Source of the DNA: G963669295 sp963669295
GTDB lineage: Bacteria; Bacteroidota; Bacteroidia; Flavobacteriales_D; CALLUQ01
DNA length: 64,000 nucleotides
Reading direction: 5' to 3'
Assembly (NCBI GenBank): GCA_963669295.1
Contig: OY769938.1
Span: 4,216,001-4,280,000 of the forward strand
Each line of letters starts with the position of its first letter. The first letter of the stretch is position 1. Made by a program: the position numbers and the translations under genes. Positions 55,592 through 64,000 of this stretch are shown one piece after another. The notes below the pieces were generated by a model. It had not been told where the DNA came from and searched no databases. It saw only the letters and a program-made list of their open reading frames with translations.

Positions 55592-55621
55592 ACACCCAGA
55601 GCTTCGAAAAACCCTGGGTGT
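55592..55621. terminator. Hairpin after the coiled-coil gene
   Basis: ACACCCAG (55592) and CTGGGTGT (55614). No T-run on the plus strand; on the minus strand TTTT follows. It may stop transcription from either side, more convincingly from the right. Confidence 0.4.
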
Positions 55622-56048
55622 CCTCACCATACAACTTACAAAAACAACTGTTAAACCATTTACCATTACCTTTAGTCTTATTGAAAATAGTTAACCAAAC
55701 TTGTTTCAATTTTTGTTAGACTAAATAACTTTTTTGCAAAGAACTTTTGTAAGCTATACTACCAAAACTAATACCTAACCTACTTACCTAATTTTGGTGA
55801 TACAATGTTAAATCACCAAATTCATTTGGTAAAATTTTAGTGGATATTAAACGTAATAATTAGTTTATGTTAAATTCTTAACATTCGTGTGAAGTTAGTT
55901 CGGAAATTCAAATATTAATGAGGTAAATACGGTATTCAGTTATCGAGTAATCCTTACCATTGATCCAATAAGTCATGTTTTTCACCCGATATTTTTGAAT
56001 ATTGGGCTAATACTTAGGAAAACAACTCGGTATTCCAAATAGATATTG
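55622..56048. other. Gene-free AT-rich stretch
   Basis: About 430 bp with no supported gene, no obvious repeat and no strong hairpin. It precedes a promoter-terminator pair that may define a small RNA. Confidence 0.5.
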
Positions 56049-56226
56049 TACCTTTGTAATGTCTTTATTGAAGGAGTCTTAAAGTTTCTAAAAAATTAGA
56101 ACATTATTGTTCAAAACCGCGTATAACGGTTATATAGAGATATTAAAAACCTTAATTGTTGGTTTTTGTAGTTTGGTTTTTAGTGGTTAGATGCAAGGTG
56201 GGGTGGTTCCCACCTTGCGCATTTTT
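56049..56226 (+). ncRNA. Candidate small non-coding RNA
   Basis: TACCTTTG (56049-56056) is an exact match to the Bacteroidota -7 box. About 135 bp further on is a very strong terminator: GCAAGGTGGG (56193) and CCCACCTTGC (56209) with a 6-base loop, followed by GCATTTTT. Between them only a seven-codon ORF exists, and a small hairpin AACCG/CGGTT is visible near 56118. The predicted transcript is about 160 nt. No -33 box is clear. No known RNA family recognised. Confidence 0.45.
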
Positions 56227-56338
56227 AGACCCTTCATAATTCCACAATTCTATACTAATTTTAAGCAATGGCTGGTGAAATTACGTATTGCGTCGCGTTG
56301 CCATATTTCTTACCTTGAGTAAGTAAAACAGAATCATT

Positions 56339-56605
56339 TTGGCAAAAACAATTGAGGACATAATTGTAAATGCTGGAAGGCAACACAAAACGATTTCTTT
56401 CAACTACTCTCAAAAACAGCAAGGGAATCAAAAAGAAAAGGTTAGTGAGATTGAACCATATGGCTTTCGAAGTAAAGGAGGAACCACTTACTTCTATGGT
56501 TACGATGTGGTCAATAGTAAAATCACTTCCTTTGAGCTTGAAGCCATGAGCGAAGTTAAAGCAACCATGAATGGTTTCAGGCCCCGGTGGCAGGTTGAGT
56601 TTTGA
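56339..56605 (+). CDS. Stand-alone WYL-domain-like protein
   Basis: An 88-residue protein, TTG start at 56339 (no ATG is available). The sequence IEPYGFRSKGGTTYFYGYDV plus FELEAMSEVKATMNGF looks like a WYL domain, normally the ligand-sensing part of a larger HTH regulator. Here there is no HTH in frame. It may be a functional small sensor or the remnant of a longer regulator. The pairing with the upstream candidate RNA is by position only. Confidence 0.5.
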   Translation: MAKTIEDIIVNAGRQHKTISFNYSQKQQGNQKEKVSEIEPYGFRSKGGTTYFYGYDVVNSKITSFELEAMSEVKATMNGFRPRWQVEF

Positions 56606-56652
56606 GAAACACCAATAAAGTTGGAGAATGGAAGGCATTGCTTGGATAAAGC

Positions 56653-56679
56653 AAAAGAGGCATTTATTGCCCCTTTTTT
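56653..56679. terminator. Bidirectional terminator
   Basis: AAAAG-A-GGCA (56653-56662), a 5-base loop and TGCC-C-CTTTT (56668-56677), followed by TTC. It lies between two convergent genes and has an A-run before and a T-run after, so it can serve both strands. Confidence 0.75.
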
Positions 56680-56690
56680 CGTATTCCAGC

Positions 56691-57581
56691 TTATATATTT
56701 ATGGTTTTATCATGCAATTTTCTGCCTGGGACAAAAGCTTTTAAATAATATTTGTCACGCGGTAAGTCCTCAACATCAATGGCCACTTCCTGTTCGTTTG
56801 AAGTAGGGGAGGGAGGAATTATGATCCAGGCTCTTTTTACACTTACTCCATACTTATTATACAATACTACATGTACCTTCTGACTTTCCAGATTAGTACA
56901 ATTGATGCTGGCCATAATACTTTTGGGGCGTCCCGAAAACAAACTGTCGGGATGAATGTCTTCGGTATATTCCATGGTATACCAGGGAACTTCAACCCCT
57001 TTAAGGTCAGCTACGTATTGAAGTAACCCTCTAATAGAATCCTTATTAGCATGATGGATAGAAGCAACACTTTTATCATCGCTCAATGCCCATACCGCCT
57101 TTTGCATAGCACCTACAGGATATTGATTGGTACTAAGGTATTGAGCGAGCGATAGTAAACTGCCATTGGTCATATGCCCTGCTTCATACTGATCAGCAGC
57201 GCGGGGCGAACTATTACTGGCCTGGCAACAAAAGCCAAAAACGTCTACTTCTTTCTCGGTTCCTCTATCCACAAAAAACGCTTGTTGCTTTACTACTAAA
57301 ATATCTTGTTTGCCCTCATCGAACGATACGAGTCGACGACCGGGCTCAATGGCAATTTTCATTTTTGTATCAGTGAGGTTGGTAATGTTCCCACTAATGC
57401 AATTGCCTTTATGACCTCCATTACTTAAAAAGTCAGCATTCACCCAGCCTTCTGCTAAAGCAGTTTCGAGTGGAACAGGCATGCGATTAGAAAATAAAGG
57501 AGAGGGAGCAGTTCGAAAAGATGCTGAGACGAGCAGTATGATAACAAACCCTATCAACAGCGCAAGCACTTTTGGTTTCAT
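56691..57581 (-). CDS. Secreted/anchored hypothetical protein, 296 aa
   Basis: Start at ATG 57581, giving an N-terminal hydrophobic anchor (PKVLALLIGFVIILLVSASF). The mature part has two beta-rich regions: GNCISGNITNLTDTKMKIAIEPGRRLVSF (about residues 60-88) and the last 70 residues, with a short helical centre (GAMQKAVWALSDD). A Cys pair FGFCCQ is present. No family recognised. It follows the DUF2330 operon on the same strand but lies after its terminator, so it is separately expressed. Confidence 0.6.
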   Translation of the reverse strand: MKPKVLALLIGFVIILLVSASFRTAPSPLFSNRMPVPLETALAEGWVNADFLSNGGHKGNCISGNITNLTDTKMKIAIEPGRRLVSFDEGKQDILVVKQQAFFVDRGTEKEVDVFGFCCQASNSSPRAADQYEAGHMTNGSLLSLAQYLSTNQYPVGAMQKAVWALSDDKSVASIHHANKDSIRGLLQYVADLKGVEVPWYTMEYTEDIHPDSLFSGRPKSIMASINCTNLESQKVHVVLYNKYGVSVKRAWIIIPPSPTSNEQEVAIDVEDLPRDKYYLKAFVPGRKLHDKTINI

Positions 57582-57733
57582 GACAGTACAGGTTTTAAAA
57601 TGAATGATTGGTTTCCTTTGCAATACTATTCGAACGATTATTCGGAATTATTTATTGTGTTGGAATATTATTCTATTTTATCAGCAATACCTGTTTGTAT
57701 TTGGAATTATATATCGAAAAGGGGGCTGGGGTC

Positions 57734-57769
57734 AAAAAAAGCCGAAACCCAACTCCATGGATTTCGGCT
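57734..57769 (-). terminator. Rho-independent terminator
   Basis: On the minus strand AGCCGAAA pairs with TTTCGGCT, followed by seven T. It ends the alpha-2-macroglobulin/RnfD/DUF2330 operon, about 20 bases after the last stop. Confidence 0.85.
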
Positions 57770-57789
57770 CATATCAAGGAAGGATTGAA

Positions 57790-59274
57790 TCATTCAGTCA
57801 TGGTTTGTTGTTTATAAATGGCCCAGGCTCGAATGCCTATTGTGGTGCCTATTAATCCAACAAAGAGGTACAAAAGCATTTCCCATAACACGTTTGCTCC
57901 CCCATTGCCCAACCCATCATTGGGGTTTTGTGGGGTAATGGGGGTAGGAGGAATTAAGTTTCCTTTATCGTGTTTTGGGTCGTTCATGTATTTGGCATAT
58001 TCATAGATGTAGTACTGGTATTTGTTAGAAGTCCATCCGGCCAGGGCTTCTAGCTCATCAATTTCTGTTTGCCGACGTTGCACCAATGTTTCTAAATAAT
58101 CCTGTCCGGCATCACAACTAAAATTACCTGAAGCAGGATGGGTGATGATATACCTACCCTGAAAATTCTCTCGATTGGGAGTTACCTGAAACACTAAATC
58201 CTGGGGGAATTTAGCTCGGCTATAACGCACATGTAATCGAGTAAAGAAAACATTGCCTCCATTGTTGGCCCAACTTACACCAGCTTGTTTGAAGTCACCA
58301 AAAATAGGAGGAGGCCCCACACAAGGGTCACATTTTACCTGTCTACTTTGTGGCGAAACATTCCAGGCATATTCTAAAAATACAGCTTTCTTATTTTCAC
58401 GTTGATAGGCCTTATTGAATAGGTCTACATAAAATTCACCGAAGTCTTTTTTAATGAATTTAGGAATGTTCCTATTGGTAGGCACCTTCACTGTACGGTA
58501 GTTAGTAGCTTCTACACGTCCACTTTTGGTAAACGCATATACAATCATATCCTGGTCGCCATTAGCATTGGCCATGCCTAACCGAATGGGCAACATAAAT
58601 TTGCGCGATTCAAAAGCAATTTGAATGGGGCGTAGCTCATTGAAACCACTCCTCTTTTGCGCATCAAGATTTACCTTCACCACAAAAAACTTCATATTGT
58701 TTCTTATGTATGGTTGTAATACTTCTTCGGCAGTGGATGGAATTTTATAATCATTGTCGGTCAACCATCGCTTGAGCCCGTCCGACTCCTTGGCCGAAAG
58801 AATCAAGATGTTGTATTCACCAATAGAGTACTCTGCCTCAATGGTAACCTTGTAGTCTTTTTCACTTGCTTCGGCAAAGTTCTTATTGCGTGCCCCTGCC
58901 GATGAAAGTGTAGGAGCTGATAACTGAGTAAAGTTGTCTGCATATTCCTTGTAATGACAAGGGTTTTCATCATAGTATTCTACCATCCTGGGGGCAGAGT
59001 AAGCATCGAGTTTATCAAAGATGGAACGATTCACTACCTTAATGTCTTGTTCTTTGAGCACCACAGGAACAGGTACCACCATAGCAAAGTCTTTGACATT
59101 GCCACGAAAGTCGTTCGACATCGTAATTACAGATCGGTTACCATCACGCACCAGAATCACCTGCGAAGATTTATTGAATAATTTGGCATCGGCTTTGGCT
59201 ACATAAAACCCACAGAAAGAAAAGGCGGGTATTATAAAAAGCATAGCCAGTAAGAGAATTACGGTCTTTTTCAT
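57790..59274 (-). CDS. DUF2330-family membrane-anchored protein
   Basis: A 494-residue exported protein. Start at ATG 59274 gives the signal peptide MKKTVILLLAMLFIIPAFS. The DUF2330 pattern is clear: FCGFYVAKADAKLFNKSSQV at the mature N-terminus, AMVVPVPVVLKEQDI and SIFDKLDAYSAPRMVEYYDENPC, then the beta-rich centre. The C-terminus has a transmembrane helix (NVLWEMLLYLFVGLIGTTIGI). The family has no assigned biochemical role. It lies four bases after the RnfD-like gene in the same operon. Confidence 0.85.
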   Translation of the reverse strand: MKKTVILLLAMLFIIPAFSFCGFYVAKADAKLFNKSSQVILVRDGNRSVITMSNDFRGNVKDFAMVVPVPVVLKEQDIKVVNRSIFDKLDAYSAPRMVEYYDENPCHYKEYADNFTQLSAPTLSSAGARNKNFAEASEKDYKVTIEAEYSIGEYNILILSAKESDGLKRWLTDNDYKIPSTAEEVLQPYIRNNMKFFVVKVNLDAQKRSGFNELRPIQIAFESRKFMLPIRLGMANANGDQDMIVYAFTKSGRVEATNYRTVKVPTNRNIPKFIKKDFGEFYVDLFNKAYQRENKKAVFLEYAWNVSPQSRQVKCDPCVGPPPIFGDFKQAGVSWANNGGNVFFTRLHVRYSRAKFPQDLVFQVTPNRENFQGRYIITHPASGNFSCDAGQDYLETLVQRRQTEIDELEALAGWTSNKYQYYIYEYAKYMNDPKHDKGNLIPPTPITPQNPNDGLGNGGANVLWEMLLYLFVGLIGTTIGIRAWAIYKQQTMTE

Positions 59275-59278
59275 AGCG

Positions 59279-60118
59279 TTATTTTTTCCATTTAAATTGT
59301 TCATGTACAAAATGCTTATCGAGTAATACGGTGAGTGGCGAGAGCACAAAAAGCACCCATAATGGAGCAGTATGAACCTGGAACCAATTGGTCATCAAAA
59401 AGGTGATGAAGGCAATGCTACAAGCCCAAATAATCCGAGCTTTTGGAGCGTTAGGAGTAGTAACAGGATCAGTAATCATAAAGAACGTAAACAGGAGCAA
59501 CGATCCATTGGTAACCCGTTCTATCAATACTTCCATTTCCCACCCCTGGTAAGCTACAGTACGGCAGTACTCTAGTAATACGAAGGTGCCAAGAAAAGCA
59601 ATGCTGGTATCTAAGCGCTGTACACGCAACAGCAATATGAGGGCTAATGCACCAATAAAATAAATTTGCATGGCTTCGTTACTTCCCCATTGACCGGGTG
59701 AAAACCAGGCATCATTGGTAAACAATACGGCTATAATGATTCCAAAATTAGCGGGGTTAAACAAGTGTTTGTTGTTGAAACGAAGAGTGAATTTGCTGGC
59801 AATGGCTACAAACGAGGCAAAAGCTAATGTGTATTGCGAATTGGCTTTTAAGATCAAACAAAGGCCTAAAGCAGTAATCAGTGCACTTTTTAAAGAGGTG
59901 AAGTTTTTAGTAGTGAGCCCAATACATATGGTTTGTGTAGCTAAGCAGGTACCAATAATAATGGCATAATCAGCAACGGCAGCATCCCAACTCAGCATTA
60001 AAATGCCGTATACCAGGAACAAGGAGAGGTATACAATTTGAAAGTCTCGAGGATCTTTAATCCACGACTTTTGCTTATTAAATAGTATTCCGTTGATGAT
60101 GGCAATACTTTGCTTCAT
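59279..60118 (-). CDS. RnfD/NqrB-like membrane protein
   Basis: A 279-residue polytopic protein with about nine or ten helices. The segment RFNNKHLFNPANFGIIIAVLFTN resembles the FMN-attachment region of NqrB/RnfD, and ITDPVTTPNAPKARI matches the conserved D-P-x-T-x-P loop of the family. RnfD is a subunit of a redox pump, but no other Rnf or Nqr genes are nearby. A stand-alone use with alpha-2-macroglobulin and DUF2330 proteins is suggested. Confidence 0.75.
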   Translation of the reverse strand: MKQSIAIINGILFNKQKSWIKDPRDFQIVYLSLFLVYGILMLSWDAAVADYAIIIGTCLATQTICIGLTTKNFTSLKSALITALGLCLILKANSQYTLAFASFVAIASKFTLRFNNKHLFNPANFGIIIAVLFTNDAWFSPGQWGSNEAMQIYFIGALALILLLRVQRLDTSIAFLGTFVLLEYCRTVAYQGWEMEVLIERVTNGSLLLFTFFMITDPVTTPNAPKARIIWACSIAFITFLMTNWFQVHTAPLWVLFVLSPLTVLLDKHFVHEQFKWKK

Positions 60119-60136
60119 TTAATATGTATTGGTATA

Positions 60137-60160
60137 GGAGAATGGAAAGTCCCATTCTCC
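60137..60160. repeat. Intergenic hairpin inside the operon
   Basis: GGAGAATGG (60137) and CCATTCTCC (60152) in the 52-bp gap between the alpha-2-macroglobulin and RnfD-like genes. No T-run, so rather an mRNA-processing or stability element than a terminator. Confidence 0.5.
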
Positions 60161-60170
60161 CATCAATTGA

Positions 60171-63100
60171 TTACTCATTTATGGTCATAGACTCGAAGTT
60201 GCTGAATCCACGATTTTCAGGATAATACATCAGTTGCGCTACTGCTGGGGTAATTTTGAATGTGCCCGGAATTTGTGCTTTCAGTAAGTAAGAATATTGA
60301 TAGCTTCCAGCTGGCATACTGGTGACTGTCATGGCCAGTTTCGAATCGCGATATTCGCGATGGGCATACCAGCGGTTCCAGTTCCAATAGCCCCAGTAGC
60401 GATTGTTCCAGTAGTCGTTTTGACCATCGTAGTTCGCTTCACCCTCAATCATATATCCCTTTGTTTCGCGAATAAATTCGCAGCCAGCAGGAATGGGATC
60501 TTCAATCAAAACGTAATCATGTTGACTTTTAGAGGTTACCAACACTTTCACAAAAATGTCGTCGCCCGAGTTAATCTTAGAAAAGTTGATAGGCACTTTG
60601 CGATAAGTCAACTTGCCATTATTGGCCGTTTTCTTTTCCAGCTTGTAATAAGTACGTACTACTTTGAAAGCATCGTTTTCTTTGTTTACTCTCGACACTT
60701 CATTTGCCCCCTCAAGGAAATAAGTTAGCCGGGTATTAACATAACATGTACCTTTCCCTTTTTGCACCACTTTAATAGTATTGGAACCATTGCGCAATAC
60801 ATTGTATTTGCTGGCATCTCCAATGCCATTTGTACTGGCCATAAAGGTTTGTCCCTTTAAATCAATGGTATGTCCTTTAGCATATACATCGGCTTTGTTA
60901 AGAGTAAGTTCCTGGATAAGCATACCGTTGGCATAAATCTCTAATTCAAGGTTAGGGTTAAGTTCCTTTTTAATGATTTCATTTAACCCGAAAATAGTCA
61001 TTGCTGTTTGACGGGTATTGTACCAGCTTTTTCCACGGCGTTGACGCATAATCCATTGCACGGCTCCGGGCAGTAACGAATGTTCGTTATTGACCATGGC
61101 AATGGCACGGATGGCATTGGCGGTTGTTTCTACTTGATCGTTTTGCCAACTGTAGTAAAACTTCTTATCGCCCCACAGCACTTCACTGCCTTCACGGATA
61201 GCGCTTTCTTCCAGTTGTGACAGCATTTTTTTGGCCAACTCAGTATCCTTGGCCAGTGTTGCTGCTTGAATCCACAACGATGTTTCATAAGGGCCGGATG
61301 TTTTTTTCGGAATGCTTTTTTCATCCCATAAATCGTCCATGCCAAACTCCATGGCTACCATCATTAAGTAGGCATGTGTAGTAGGATCGGGTGCTTTTTG
61401 AGAAGCATGCCTACGTAAAGCTGCAGTCGCTCTGTTGTACAACTCTGAATCCACATCATATCCAGCATTTTTGGCCAGGTAAATGCCATTACACACATAA
61501 GCTGTCATCCAGGGGTGTGAACGATCATTTTCCCACCAGCCCCAGCCGCCATCGTTATGTTGAAGTTCTTTTAAACGCTTAGTGCCTTGTGCTGTCATTT
61601 TACGCAATTCTTGCATATCAATAGTACTTGCATAGTCATTGCCGAGGTGTTGCAAGGTATTGGCTACAATAACGTTGGGCAGAAACCTACTCATGGTTTG
61701 CTCAACACAACCATAAGGATAGCCTATCAAGTCATCCATCGATGCCAGGATGGCTGAAGTAATAGATGGTGCTGTACTTACTTGTAGGTTTACAGCATTA
61801 AGATCTACTCCTTGAGGAATTTGTACACTGATGTTTTGTCGATCGTTTTGAGTGAGGTACATCGATTGAGCAGTAACCATTTCCAGTCCATGAGGCAATA
61901 CAGGCACCTCTACTTCCATGGCATCAGATTCTTCATCGGTTAATGCCTCTACGGTGAGCTTGGCATGGTAAGCCCACTTTGAGTTGACTTTCCAATCAAT
62001 GCGCTGTTCTCCTCTTGGCTCAACACGAATAATTTGTTCAGTGCCCTCAACCTCCAGTCCATCTGCTACCAACTTCACTTTAACATCCTTAGGAGTACTG
62101 AGGTAATTGTGAACATTGGTAGCAATCAATAGCTCATCACCAATGGTCATAAAACGGGGCGTTTCCATACGTACCAGTAAGTCTTTTCTTACGATAACTT
62201 TGGCAATGGTTTGTCCCACCTTAGTATCGGCAGTTATAACACGCGCTGTAGTACGCCATGTAGTGAGGTTGTCGGGTAACTTAATCTTTACCGTTGCCTC
62301 ACCCCAGGGGTTGGTCATTACATTCGGATTCCAGTAAATAACATCCTGAAAATCACTTCTGATTTCGGCTTTTTTATAGGCATTGAGTTGTCGACCCATA
62401 TTTTTGCCCTTTTTACGTTCGTCGCTACCAATCAATTTACTATCGAGCGAAAAATCACCATCAACCACGACTCCATTTTGCACTTCCCCAAGTGCTCCAC
62501 CTATCGCTCCACCAGAAGCATCATTGCTTCTAGCACTGCTGAAATAAGCAGTGCTTTCAGTTTCTTTAAAGGTCGAAGTTGCTGTTATTTCATCGCTAAG
62601 TTCCTCCATATCATCTACCGCTACTTCTTGCATTGTAGCCAGATCCACCACACGAGGATCATGAGCCAACTCAATGGTTTTATCCTTATTCTTTGCAATG
62701 GCCACATTTAAGGTGAAATCATTCGAAGTATACAAGGGAATATGCTTCATGATGGTACTGTGCTGTCCATAGCTAAAGGTGATATCAACATGACTCAGCT
62801 TAAAACCTTGCAAAGAGTAATAACCTTCTTTATCAGTATGAAACCGTTTGTTACCCACTTTTACGAGTGCACCTTTAATGGGTTTTCCCGAATGGTGATC
62901 AATTACATAACCAGAAATAGTAGGAGTATTGTTGTTATTGCTAATGTAATTATAGCGGTACCATTCATTATGGTTGAGGTAAGCATAACGATCAAATATA
63001 TCACCGATCTTGCTTTTCCTCCAACTAATGCCTTCAGGTTCAATTTGTCGACTGTATGAATAGGTGTTATAGTAGTTTTGATAGGTAACGTTGTTATTAT

Positions 63101-64000
63101 AAACCTGACTTTCATAAAATACCTGGCGAATATCCTTAGTATTGTCGGCATGCATTGCAAAAATACTTTCGTCAACTGTGCCTAACGAAACGCTGGCATT
63201 AGGAACAGGACGCCCTTTGGCATCAGTAACCCGAACTTTGGCGTAAGCCATATTTCCAGGTTTGTACTGTGCCTGATCGAATACAATGTCTACGTTGAGG
63301 TACTGATCCTTTGGAATAACCGTGATAAACTCCTTACGTTGGTAATAATTGTTATTATGAAGGTAGCCTACAAACAATTCTAACTTACCATAGGCATTTT
63401 CATCAATTTCGAACGTGAGTTCGCGGAAAGTACCAGCACTTTGTCCATTGTCTTTATTACGTCCTTCAAATGAATGTACATCGTAATAGGCAAAATGGTT
63501 GCTATTAATGGTTACCATGGCATCTGCCTCATGAGGAACGTATACCATAGCTTTGATTTGCTCTCCAGCATTGTAAACTTTTTTATCAGTCATGATTTGG
63601 ATGGCTCCTGAGTTGTTTTGCCACCAATTGTAGCTATAGTCGTTGGAGCCAAGCACATATGCCCAACAAGTGGTGGTAGTAATCTTTCCTCGAGAATCCC
63701 TGGCTTCTACCCGAATGTTATAATAACCGGTATGAGGAGCTTTCAACTGCACTACTGCTTCACCAGTTCTGTCATCGGTGGTAGCAAATGCGGTGGCAAG
63801 AGGAGTACCTGAATTGGCGTAGCGATGTTCCAATAGTTGTACTTTCACTTCAGTAACAACAGGTTGTCGTGAATAGTCGTTAGCCGCTACTACAATACTG
63901 ATATCTTCATCGGGATTAACATAGTACTTTTCCGAGTAGGCCGATAAAGTAAACTCTGTATTGGCTACCACTACGGTTTTACTTCCTGTGATAGTTCTAC
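60171..64000 (-). CDS. Alpha-2-macroglobulin family protein (partial)
   Basis: The 5' part of this minus-strand gene lies beyond the window; the frame is open to position 64000, so the 1276 residues seen are the C-terminal part. It carries MG-type beta domains, a carboxypeptidase-regulatory-like insert (SGYVIDHHSGKPIKGALVKV), the CxEQ thioester motif intact in PYGCVEQTMSRFLP (near 61710), and the following alpha-helical thioester domain with GGWGWWENDRSHPWMTAYV. The family traps proteases by covalent linkage. It heads an operon with RnfD- and DUF2330-like genes. Confidence 0.85.
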   Translation of the reverse strand, partial: RTITGSKTVVVANTEFTLSAYSEKYYVNPDEDISIVVAANDYSRQPVVTEVKVQLLEHRYANSGTPLATAFATTDDRTGEAVVQLKAPHTGYYNIRVEARDSRGKITTTTCWAYVLGSNDYSYNWWQNNSGAIQIMTDKKVYNAGEQIKAMVYVPHEADAMVTINSNHFAYYDVHSFEGRNKDNGQSAGTFRELTFEIDENAYGKLELFVGYLHNNNYYQRKEFITVIPKDQYLNVDIVFDQAQYKPGNMAYAKVRVTDAKGRPVPNASVSLGTVDESIFAMHADNTKDIRQVFYESQVYNNNVTYQNYYNTYSYSRQIEPEGISWRKSKIGDIFDRYAYLNHNEWYRYNYISNNNNTPTISGYVIDHHSGKPIKGALVKVGNKRFHTDKEGYYSLQGFKLSHVDITFSYGQHSTIMKHIPLYTSNDFTLNVAIAKNKDKTIELAHDPRVVDLATMQEVAVDDMEELSDEITATSTFKETESTAYFSSARSNDASGGAIGGALGEVQNGVVVDGDFSLDSKLIGSDERKKGKNMGRQLNAYKKAEIRSDFQDVIYWNPNVMTNPWGEATVKIKLPDNLTTWRTTARVITADTKVGQTIAKVIVRKDLLVRMETPRFMTIGDELLIATNVHNYLSTPKDVKVKLVADGLEVEGTEQIIRVEPRGEQRIDWKVNSKWAYHAKLTVEALTDEESDAMEVEVPVLPHGLEMVTAQSMYLTQNDRQNISVQIPQGVDLNAVNLQVSTAPSITSAILASMDDLIGYPYGCVEQTMSRFLPNVIVANTLQHLGNDYASTIDMQELRKMTAQGTKRLKELQHNDGGWGWWENDRSHPWMTAYVCNGIYLAKNAGYDVDSELYNRATAALRRHASQKAPDPTTHAYLMMVAMEFGMDDLWDEKSIPKKTSGPYETSLWIQAATLAKDTELAKKMLSQLEESAIREGSEVLWGDKKFYYSWQNDQVETTANAIRAIAMVNNEHSLLPGAVQWIMRQRRGKSWYNTRQTAMTIFGLNEIIKKELNPNLELEIYANGMLIQELTLNKADVYAKGHTIDLKGQTFMASTNGIGDASKYNVLRNGSNTIKVVQKGKGTCYVNTRLTYFLEGANEVSRVNKENDAFKVVRTYYKLEKKTANNGKLTYRKVPINFSKINSGDDIFVKVLVTSKSQHDYVLIEDPIPAGCEFIRETKGYMIEGEANYDGQNDYWNNRYWGYWNWNRWYAHREYRDSKLAMTVTSMPAGSYQYSYLLKAQIPGTFKITPAVAQLMYYPENRGFSNFESMTINE

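Overview
The window looks like chromosomal DNA of a Bacteroidota bacterium; I cannot resolve the order. Supporting signs are AT-rich DNA, several secreted proteins ending in type IX secretion (T9SS) sorting domains, LytTR regulators, a GldN/PorN-like protein, promoters of the TTG...TAnnTTTG type, and frequent starts without a clear Shine-Dalgarno. No tRNA or rRNA gene was seen.

1-2.2 kb holds two or three unrecognised genes on the minus strand. 2.2-15.1 kb reads as an integrated mobilizable element. It has three stem-loops that could form an oriT, then MobC-like, relaxase and VirD4/TraG coupling-protein genes. Next come three LytTR genes, a possible HEPN protein, a J-domain membrane protein and an XRE repressor with palindromic operators. 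The element ends with a three-gene recombination cassette: a small protein, a complete tyrosine recombinase, and a second recombinase that has lost two catalytic residues. No mating-pore (T4SS) genes are visible, so transfer would need help from elsewhere. A roughly 110-bp imperfect palindrome follows the recombinases.

15.5-25.3 kb is cargo that looks like a defence island. It contains a ~1545-residue nuclease-STAND-repeat protein resembling Avs antiphage sensors, and an Mrr-like nuclease coupled to a TIGR02391-like protein. A membrane pentapeptide-repeat protein and a RelE/ParE-type toxin-antitoxin pair follow. A gene-free stretch with strong palindromes (25.3-25.7 kb) may be near the edge of the island.

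25.7-43.2 kb is mixed. It has two paralogous T9SS beta-propeller proteins, a fatty acid desaturase, a 19-unit 22-bp tandem repeat, an FMN reductase/haem-binding pair, a GH17-like hydrolase, an M19-like dipeptidase, an M23-LysM peptidase and an M16 protease pair. Two proteins here (29.8 and 34.8 kb) share a short N-terminal motif (VAQRxL, then P-x-x-Q) like that of cargo proteins of extracellular contractile injection systems. One of them carries a complete zinc deaminase signature and may be a nucleic-acid-modifying toxin.

43.3-64 kb looks like chromosomal envelope functions. It includes a tandem GldN-like protein, M14 carboxypeptidase, VWA protein, clostripain-like protease, an ABC ATPase with a membrane partner, and a possible small RNA. 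It ends in a minus-strand operon of alpha-2-macroglobulin (cut by the window end), an RnfD-like protein and a DUF2330 protein, closed by a good terminator.

All family names come from reading motifs by eye; no database search was run.
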